Of a DNA stretch of 11,122 nucleotides, positions 6,487 through 11,122 are shown in pieces (the first letter of the stretch is position 1; every line of letters starts with the position of its first letter). A program made the position numbers and the translations under genes. Under the pieces are notes generated by a model, which had not been told where the DNA came from, did not search any database, and was given only the letters and a program-made list of their open reading frames with translations. This DNA is from Lachnospiraceae bacterium UBA3802 (GTDB taxonomy: Bacteria > Bacillota > Clostridia > Lachnospirales > Lachnospiraceae), in NCBI GenBank assembly GCA_002369155.1, contig DFEM01000165.1:1-11122 (forward strand), given 5' to 3'.

Positions 6487-6549
6487 ATTTTCCCCCTCTT
6501 TATAAAAATGAGCCGGCATTCAATCTGTTTCGAATCCGACTCCGAATCG

Positions 6550-6632
6550 TGCAGGAAAAGGGATTTGAACCCTCACGAAGTTGCCTTCACACGGACCTGA
6601 ACCGTGCGCGTCTGCCGTTCCGCCACTCCTGC
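6550..6632 (-). tRNA. tRNA-Leu (anticodon CAG)
   Basis: A class II tRNA of 83 nt. The acceptor stem is GCAGGAG/TTCCTGC (one G-U pair) and the D arm contains GGAACGGCAGAC. The anticodon stem CACGG/CCGTG has loop TTCAGGT, so the anticodon is CAG, reading CUG. There is a long variable arm and a T arm GAGGG/CCCTT with loop TTCAAAT. The discriminator is A and CCA is not encoded. Downstream on the minus strand there is no hairpin or T-run before the NYN-LOTUS gene. Confidence 0.95.
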
Positions 6633-6671
6633 GATTTAAAAAATGAAAACTTTGTTTATCAACCTTCAATT

Positions 6672-6700
6672 ATTTTATCGATGATGAGATAAAAAAGCAA
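6672..6700 (-). promoter_or_regulatory. Promoter of tRNA-Leu(CAG) and probably the NYN-LOTUS gene
   Basis: On the minus strand, -35 TTGCTT (6700-6695), 17 bases, then -10 TAAAAT (6677-6672). The start near 6665 would lie about 33 nt before the mature tRNA 5' end. No better promoter is seen between the tRNA and the NYN-LOTUS ATG. Confidence 0.65.
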
Positions 6701-6734
6701 GTATCTATTTTATGAAGGCTTATTAAAGTGTTTA

Positions 6735-6743
6735 TGGTATAAT
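6735..6743 (+). promoter_or_regulatory. Extended -10 promoter of the small membrane protein gene
   Basis: TGGTATAAT combines an extended -10 TG (6735-6736) with a perfect TATAAT (6738-6743). No clear -35 box is seen at the right distance, as is common for extended -10 promoters. The leader would be about 30 nt. Confidence 0.5.
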
Positions 6744-6779
6744 TAATTAGGAAAATGTAAAAGATAACAGGAGAAGAAA

Positions 6780-7277
6780 ATGGAAGACAATACACATCCC
6801 GAAATAGATGAAGTATCTGATGAGGAATTGGAGTATTTCGGTAAAAATTCCAAAAAAATGAATGAAATTGAAAGCAAAATGAAGGGAGAGGGCAATGGAA
6901 TCAATTCTGCCTGCCTTATGTTTGCTTTATTTGCTGCAATTTTCTTAATTTTATGGTTGGCCATGCATCCGGTGCTTTCTTTTTTTTCAAATCCATACAG
7001 CGCCGGATACAATATAGGATACATTACCGTTTTAAGTTTTCAGGGATTAAGGCTAAAAGTTGAAGATTTTGCTCAGATTTTCAAATCCATGAATTTGGGG
7101 CTTTCCTTTATTGCAGGAATTGTTTCTGTTGTTTTGGGTACAAAAGGATTAAGACGAAACCTTGGAAGAGGAAAAGGCTTGGCAGGATTATGGATCGGAT
7201 GGATAATATCGATTGCTTCGGTATTGATTATTATTTTTAAGATATTGCTTTTATACAGTAATTCAATTGACTTTTAA
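6780..7277 (+). CDS. Small membrane protein, DUF4190-like
   Basis: The function is unknown. The 165-aa protein has a charged, acidic cytosolic-type N-terminus (1-40) without a cleavable signal. Hydrophobic segments follow at ~43-66, ~105-121 and ~134-158. The C-terminal pair with the basic, glycine-rich turn GTKGLRRNLGRGKGLAGLWIGW resembles the DUF4190 type of membrane protein; the assignment is tentative. AGGAG (6769-6773) lies 6 nt before the ATG. The gene is monocistronic, between an extended -10 promoter and the hairpin at 7302-7333. Neighbouring genes give no clue to its role. Confidence 0.8.
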   Translation: MEDNTHPEIDEVSDEELEYFGKNSKKMNEIESKMKGEGNGINSACLMFALFAAIFLILWLAMHPVLSFFSNPYSAGYNIGYITVLSFQGLRLKVEDFAQIFKSMNLGLSFIAGIVSVVLGTKGLRRNLGRGKGLAGLWIGWIISIASVLIIIFKILLLYSNSIDF

Positions 7278-7301
7278 GGGTGAAAAAATAAAAAAATCAA
7301 A

Positions 7302-7333
7302 AAAAGAACCGTTCGATTTCGAACGGTTTTCTT
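7302..7333. terminator. Bidirectional terminator between the DUF4190-like gene and tRNA-Leu(AAG)
   Basis: The 9-bp perfect stem AACCGTTCG (7307-7315) / CGAACGGTT (7320-7328) has a 4-base loop. T's follow on the plus strand, and on the minus strand a T-run (complement of 7301-7305 and 7291-7296) follows. It ends the plus-strand gene 25 nt beyond its stop and the minus-strand tRNA just past its 3' end. Confidence 0.88.
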
Positions 7334-7335
7334 AA

Positions 7336-7419
7336 TGCGGGAAATGGGACTTGAACCCACACGTCGTTGCCAACACTAGATCCTTAGTCTAGCCTGTCTG
7401 CCAATTCCAGCATCCCCGC
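7336..7419 (-). tRNA. tRNA-Leu (anticodon AAG)
   Basis: A class II tRNA of 84 nt. The acceptor stem is GCGGGGA/TTCCCGC and the D arm CTGGAATTGGCAGACAG is typical of tRNA-Leu. The anticodon stem CTAGA/TCTAG has loop CTAAGGA, so the anticodon is AAG (complement of 7383-7385). A long variable arm and a T arm GTGGG/CCCAT with loop TTCAAGT follow; the discriminator is A and CCA is not encoded. An A at position 34 is uncommon in bacteria, where it is mostly confined to tRNA-Arg(ACG). Here it would be expected to be deaminated to inosine by TadA so as to read CUU and CUC (and possibly CUA). Confidence 0.93.
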
Positions 7420-7440
7420 ATGTCTTTTAGCGACTTAAAT

Positions 7441-7469
7441 ATATTATCAAACGATTGAAGGAATGTCAA
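7441..7469 (-). promoter_or_regulatory. Strong promoter of tRNA-Leu(AAG)
   Basis: On the minus strand, a perfect -35 TTGACA (7469-7464), a 17-base spacer and -10 TAATAT (7446-7441) are preceded by the extended -10 TG. The predicted start is near 7434, about 15 nt before the mature tRNA. Confidence 0.85.
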
Positions 7470-7562
7470 TAAAGAAAAATAGAAAAAATTAAATATTAAA
7501 AAAGGAATTGCGATTTTTTTTTAGAATAATAATTTTGGATAGGCTTTTTGGGGTAAACGAAA

Positions 7563-8567
7563 ATGACAATCAGAGAAAGAATAGAAAAAGAAGAAAAAGA
7601 AATTCTCAGTCCATATGCCTGCCTCAGTATGAATTCAAAGGGCAGAAAACGAGAGGAAGAACCCTGCGACATCAGGCCGGTATTTCAAAGAGACAGAGAC
7701 AGAATTCTTCACAGCAAGTCTTTCAGGAGGCTTAAGGATAAGACTCAGGTATTCCTGCTTCCCGAAGGAGACCATTACAGAACAAGACTTACTCATACCC
7801 TTGAAGTATCACAAAATGCCCGTACGATTGCCAAGGCATTAAGATTGAACGAAGATCTTGTTGAGGCCATAGCGCTCGGTCATGACCTGGGACATACTCC
7901 TTTTGGTCATTCAGGGGAAAGAATTTTAAATGAAATATGCCCGCATGGGTTTAAACATAATGAACAGAGCGTCAGAACGGTGGACATTCTTGAAAAAGAT
8001 GGTCAGGGACTTAATTTGACATATGAAGTTCTGGACGGAATTTTGAATCATCAGACTTCCTGCATGCCATCGACGCTTGAAGGCAAAATCGTCAGACTTT
8101 CCGATAAGATTGCATATTTTCATCATGACATGGATGATGCCATCAGAGCAGGAATCCTTACTGAAGATGATGTTCCGATGGAAATAAGGAAAGTACTGGG
8201 ATTTACGACAGGCGAAAGACTTGATCGTTTTATTCATGACATAGTTACGAATTCTTTGGGAAAAGACGATATAATAATGTCACCTCCCGTGGCTGAGAAT
8301 ATGGTTAAACTCAAAGAATTTATGTATGATTCCGTTTACAGGAATCCGGTTGCCAAAAAAGAGGAAGGCAGAGCCAAACTTCTTATAAGCAATCTTTACG
8401 ATTATTATCTTGTTCACACCGAGGCTCTTCCCGACGAACTCAAAAAGCTGATGGAAAAGGGCGAGAGCGAGGAAAGAGTCGTTTGCGATCATATCGCCGG
8501 AATGACGGACAGATTTGCCATAGCAAAATTCGAAGAAATATATATACCGAAAGTTTGGTACGGTTGA
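7563..8567 (+). CDS. dgt: dGTPase-like deoxynucleoside triphosphate triphosphohydrolase (HD superfamily)
   Basis: Enzymes of this family cleave dNTPs to the deoxynucleoside and triphosphate, adjusting the dNTP pool; the exact substrate of this member is not known. The 334-aa length fits the short dGTPase-like class. The metal-binding HD motif is intact: H78 in RLTHTLEV, H107-D108 in ALGHDLGHTPFGH, and D181 in RLSDKIAY. The N-terminal RDRDRILHSKSFRRLKDKTQVF and the C-terminal DHIAGMTDRFAIAKFEEIYIP are also characteristic. ATG 7563 is supported by family length and a modest GGGG (7550-7553). It is the first visible gene of the operon, with dnaG beginning 9 nt after its stop. I could not find a convincing promoter in 7470-7562, only an AT-rich stretch with a nine-T run at 7514-7522. 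Confidence 0.93.
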   Translation: MTIRERIEKEEKEILSPYACLSMNSKGRKREEEPCDIRPVFQRDRDRILHSKSFRRLKDKTQVFLLPEGDHYRTRLTHTLEVSQNARTIAKALRLNEDLVEAIALGHDLGHTPFGHSGERILNEICPHGFKHNEQSVRTVDILEKDGQGLNLTYEVLDGILNHQTSCMPSTLEGKIVRLSDKIAYFHHDMDDAIRAGILTEDDVPMEIRKVLGFTTGERLDRFIHDIVTNSLGKDDIIMSPPVAENMVKLKEFMYDSVYRNPVAKKEEGRAKLLISNLYDYYLVHTEALPDELKKLMEKGESEERVVCDHIAGMTDRFAIAKFEEIYIPKVWYG

Positions 8568-8576
8568 GGTTGATTA

Positions 8577-10340
8577 ATGTATTTTCCGCAGGAATTGATA
8601 GATCAGGTTCAACAGAATAACGATATTGTCGATGTAATAAACGAATACATTCCTTTGACCAAAAAAGGAGCCAATTACGTATGCCTTTGTCCGTTTCATC
8701 AGGACTCAAATCCTTCGCTTACGGTCAGCAGACAAAAGCAGCTGTTTAAATGCTTTGCCTGCGGAGAGGGCGGAAACGTAATCACTTTTCTTCAAAAATA
8801 TGATGCGAAATCTTTTGTGGAAGCCGTACAGACCCTCGCAGACAGGGCAGGCATAAAACTTCCGGAAAATTATCAAAGCGAATATTCGAAAGAAAAGCAG
8901 GATCAGAAACAAAGGCTGATTGATTGCAATATTGAAGCTGCCAGATACTTTTATGCATTGTTAAGAAGCGATGACGGGAAGAAGGGCCTTGAATATTTCA
9001 AAAAAAGAGAGCTTTCTGACGAGACCATGAAGAAATTCGGACTCGGTTATTCGAATGTAAACGGAAAAGACTGTATAGCTTATCTTAAAAATCAGGGCTT
9101 TAAAGATAAAGAAATCATAGATGCCGGCATCGGAGTGTATGATGAGAGAAACGGTCTCAGGGCAAAATTCTGGAACAGAGTAATGTTTCCGATAAAGAAT
9201 CAGGCCGGAAAAGTCATAGGATTCGGCGGAAGAGTTTTGGGAGAAGGAGAACCGAAATACTTAAACTCCCCCGAGACTCCCGTCTTCAATAAAAGCACCA
9301 ATCTTTATGCATTTGATTTGGCAAAGGCTTCAAGGAGCACATATTTTATTCTATGTGAAGGATATATGGATGTTATAGCCCTCCATCAGGCGGGATTTAA
9401 CATGGCAGTTGCATCACTTGGAACCGCTTTTACACCCGGACAGGCAAATATAATAAGAAGATATGTCAAAGACGTATATCTTTCCTACGATTCGGACGGA
9501 CCCGGAGTAAAAGCTGCAATCAGAGCATCGAAGATATGTCGTGAATACGGACTTTCCTGTAAAGTAATTGACATGAGTCCCTACAAGGACCCGGATGAAT
9601 TCATAAAAGCACTCGGAAGAGATGAATATCAAAAGAGAATAGATGAAGCAAAGAATGCATTTATCTTTGAAATCGGTGTTCTCAGAAAACAATATGATTC
9701 ATCCGATCCTGATGCAAATACAAGATACGACAATGAAGTGGCAGCGCTTCTTGCCGAGATGAAAGACGAAGTTCAAAGAACGAATTATATAAAAGCATGC
9801 GCCAAAGAGATGGGAATCAGTGAGAGCACACTGTCGGACATGGTTGCAAAAGAGGCGGGAAAAGTCAGAAGATTTTCGGAACCGGTACATGAAAAATCCG
9901 GTATTCATGAAAAGAAAGACGATCCGAACATAAAGGCACAACAACTTATGTTAACCTACCTTGCTGAATATCCGTCCATTTATCCACAGCTTGAAAAGAT
10001 TATTACTCCCGAAGATTTTACAGATGAAACCTGCAGGGAAGTAGCAGTCAGATTTTTTGAGGATATAAAGAACGGCAATGCTTCACCGGCCAGAATGGTA
10101 AGTATGTTTGAAGACGAAGAAATTCAAAACAAAGTTTCCGACATGTTTACCGGATACTTAAACGGTATTGAAGGCAGGGAAGAAAAAGAAGCTGCTTTGG
10201 TTGACATAATTTACAGAATAAAAGCAAATTCGCTTGAAGAAATGAAAAACAGCGGACAAAGCGTCGATCCTACGCTTTTTATGAAAAAGAAAAAAGAACT
10301 GATTGATATCAGAAGGATTAAAATACAAATACCCGATTAA
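8577..10340 (+). CDS. dnaG: DNA primase DnaG
   Basis: DnaG makes the RNA primers for chromosomal replication and works with the replicative helicase. The 587-aa protein is of normal family length. The N-terminal CHC2 zinc finger has C38, H41, C59 and C62 ([10 protein letters not shown] ... [10 protein letters not shown]). The catalytic core (~120-255) contains [13 protein letters not shown] and the [15 protein letters not shown] segment. The TOPRIM metal site shows E261 (EGYMD) with D305 and D307 (SYDSDG). The region from ~450 is the helicase-interacting C-terminal domain. Start 8577 follows GAGG (8566-8569), which overlaps the dgt stop, so translational coupling is likely. The next gene, rpoD, starts 10 nt after its stop. 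No damaged motif is seen. Confidence 0.98.
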   Translation: MYFPQELIDQVQQNNDIVDVINEYIPLTKKGANYVCLCPFHQDSNPSLTVSRQKQLFKCFACGEGGNVITFLQKYDAKSFVEAVQTLADRAGIKLPENYQSEYSKEKQDQKQRLIDCNIEAARYFYALLRSDDGKKGLEYFKKRELSDETMKKFGLGYSNVNGKDCIAYLKNQGFKDKEIIDAGIGVYDERNGLRAKFWNRVMFPIKNQAGKVIGFGGRVLGEGEPKYLNSPETPVFNKSTNLYAFDLAKASRSTYFILCEGYMDVIALHQAGFNMAVASLGTAFTPGQANIIRRYVKDVYLSYDSDGPGVKAAIRASKICREYGLSCKVIDMSPYKDPDEFIKALGRDEYQKRIDEAKNAFIFEIGVLRKQYDSSDPDANTRYDNEVAALLAEMKDEVQRTNYIKACAKEMGISESTLSDMVAKEAGKVRRFSEPVHEKSGIHEKKDDPNIKAQQLMLTYLAEYPSIYPQLEKIITPEDFTDETCREVAVRFFEDIKNGNASPARMVSMFEDEEIQNKVSDMFTGYLNGIEGREEKEAALVDIIYRIKANSLEEMKNSGQSVDPTLFMKKKKELIDIRRIKIQIPD

Positions 10341-10350
10341 GGAGAAAGAC

Positions 10351-11122
10351 ATGCCAAGAAAGAAAAAAACCGAAGTTGTTGAAGAAATTACTGAAACAGA
10401 GGAGGTAATCGAAGAAACAGAAGAAGCTTCGGAAGCCAAAGTCAATGAGCTTTTCGAAGAAAAACTCAAATCACTTTTGAAGCTTGCAAAAAAGAAAAAG
10501 AATATTCTCGATCCCGATGAAGTCGCAAAACATTTTGACGGCGTTACAATGGGAGAGGATGAATACGATAAACTCCAGGAGTTTATGGATGCCAACAATA
10601 TTGATGTTTTCCGTCCCATGGAAGACGAAGATATGATTTCGGATGACGAACTTGGCATTATGATGGATGAAGCCAGTGTTGTCGAAGCCGAGATTGACAT
10701 GGATATCGACAAGATTGATTTATCCGGCGAACTCGGAATTGATACAGACGATCCTGTAAGAATGTATCTTAAAGAGATTGGTAAAGTTCCCCTTCTTTCC
10801 GCAGATGAAGAAATCGAATTTGCAAAGAAGATGGAAATCGGTGAGGAAGCAAAGAGAAAACTTGCCGAAAAAGGTGACAATATTTCCGAGAAAGAAAGAA
10901 AATCACTTGAGAAGAAAATTAACGAAGGTGAAAACTCCAAGAAAAAACTTTCGGAAGCAAACCTTCGTCTTGTAGTATCAATTGCTAAAAGATATGTCGG
11001 AAGAGGACTTCTTTTCCTCGATCTTATTCAGGAAGGAAACCTTGGACTTATTAAAGCTGTCGAGAAATTTGACTACAGTAAGGGTTATAAATTTTCGACA
11101 TATGCAACATGGTGGATAAGAC
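10351..11122 (+). CDS. rpoD: RNA polymerase primary sigma factor RpoD, N-terminal part (cut by window edge)
   Basis: This is the housekeeping sigma factor, which directs RNA polymerase to TTGACA/TATAAT promoters such as those found here. The first 257 codons are visible. The N-terminal region (1-130) is highly charged, with a lysine block (4-6) followed by a glutamate-rich stretch, and matches a region 1.1-type domain. Region 1.2 is at ~134-168 ([20 protein letters not shown]). After a short lysine/glutamate linker, regions 2.1-2.4 begin at ~198 ([52 protein letters not shown]). Regions 3 and 4 lie beyond the window. AAGGAG (10339-10344) overlaps the dnaG stop, 6 nt before the ATG, so it is cotranscribed with dnaG. 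I saw no strong internal promoter. Confidence 0.97.
   Translation, partial: MPRKKKTEVVEEITETEEVIEETEEASEAKVNELFEEKLKSLLKLAKKKKNILDPDEVAKHFDGVTMGEDEYDKLQEFMDANNIDVFRPMEDEDMISDDELGIMMDEASVVEAEIDMDIDKIDLSGELGIDTDDPVRMYLKEIGKVPLLSADEEIEFAKKMEIGEEAKRKLAEKGDNISEKERKSLEKKINEGENSKKKLSEANLRLVVSIAKRYVGRGLLFLDLIQEGNLGLIKAVEKFDYSKGYKFSTYATWWIR

Noticed and set aside
6487..6519. Upstream ATG at 6519 as start of the NYN-LOTUS gene
   Set aside because: No ribosome binding site precedes it, while GAGGGGG lies correctly before the ATG at 6486, where the conserved domain begins.
6550..7419. The three tRNA genes as attachment sites of an integrated element
   Set aside because: No integrase, no repeated tRNA 3' end and no foreign-looking gene cargo is seen beside them.
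7508..7533. TTGCGA with a downstream TAATAAT as a dgt promoter
   Set aside because: The spacing between the candidate boxes is only 11-13 bases, too short for a sigma70-type promoter.
7508..7735. Plus-strand open frame overlapping the start of dgt
   Set aside because: Out of frame with dgt, basic and low in complexity, with no ribosome binding site; the dgt family N-terminus is unmistakable in the other frame.
10158..10940. Long serine-rich minus-strand open frame opposite dnaG and rpoD
   Set aside because: Its serine/phenylalanine-rich composition is what the antisense of lysine- and glutamate-rich RpoD produces; no ribosome binding site, and clear coding on the other strand.
1..11122. CRISPR array, insertion sequence, toxin-antitoxin or other defence island
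   Set aside because: No regularly spaced repeats, transposase motifs, terminal inverted repeats or toxin-antitoxin pairs were found. The NYN protein was considered as a toxin, but its LOTUS domains and lone position fit RNA metabolism better.

Overview
The window looks like chromosomal DNA of a low-to-moderate GC anaerobic Firmicute, most likely class Clostridia and plausibly Lachnospiraceae. This is inferred from the AdhE fermentation enzyme, the dgt-dnaG-rpoD gene order, strong AGGAG-type ribosome binding sites, heavy AGA use for arginine, a 7TM tripartite hybrid kinase, and tRNA genes that do not encode CCA. The genus cannot be fixed by eye. No transposase, integrase, phage gene, CRISPR array or rRNA is visible, so this reads as core genome with a few accessory regulatory genes.

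Layout. (1) 1-605, minus: the first ~201 codons of adhE, running off the left edge, with a sigma70-type promoter and a Rex-like operator in its leader. (2) 737-890, plus: a self-contained tRNA-Trp(CCA) unit with promoter and a bidirectional terminator. (3) 914-1894, minus: a two-TM protein with a TPM-like domain and a zinc ribbon, preceded by a leader in which an 11-bp inverted repeat would sequester the ribosome binding site around a terminator-like hairpin. (4) 2065-5446, plus: two 21-bp-phased direct repeats, a perfect TTGACA-17-TATAAT promoter, a 941-aa 7TM/PAS hybrid histidine kinase (HisKA-HATPase-REC-HPt), and, 2 nt later, a 153-aa protein resembling DUF6508. (5) 5470-6700, minus: a promoter, tRNA-Leu(CAG) and a NYN-nuclease/tandem-LOTUS gene that seem to share one transcript. 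(6) 6735-7277, plus: a small DUF4190-like membrane protein. (7) 7336-7469, minus: tRNA-Leu with the uncommon anticodon AAG, under a strong extended -10 promoter. (8) 7563-11122, plus: dgt-like dNTPase, dnaG primase and the start of rpoD, a macromolecular-synthesis-type operon running off the right edge.

Genes are packed with alternating orientation, and the three convergent junctions (858-890, 5445-5471, 7302-7333) are each closed by one bidirectional hairpin. The last operon joins nucleotide-pool control, replication priming and the housekeeping sigma factor. AdhE points to NAD+ regeneration by ethanol formation under redox control. The hybrid kinase has its own phosphorelay domains but no response regulator gene beside it in the window, so its output partner lies elsewhere.

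No clearly new multi-gene system is evident. The best candidates for undescribed biology are the leader RNA at 1901-1983, the repeat-controlled kinase/DUF6508 pair, the tRNA-Leu/NYN-LOTUS cotranscript and the A34 tRNA-Leu. The stretch 7470-7562 upstream of dgt holds an AT-rich tract with no promoter I could support.
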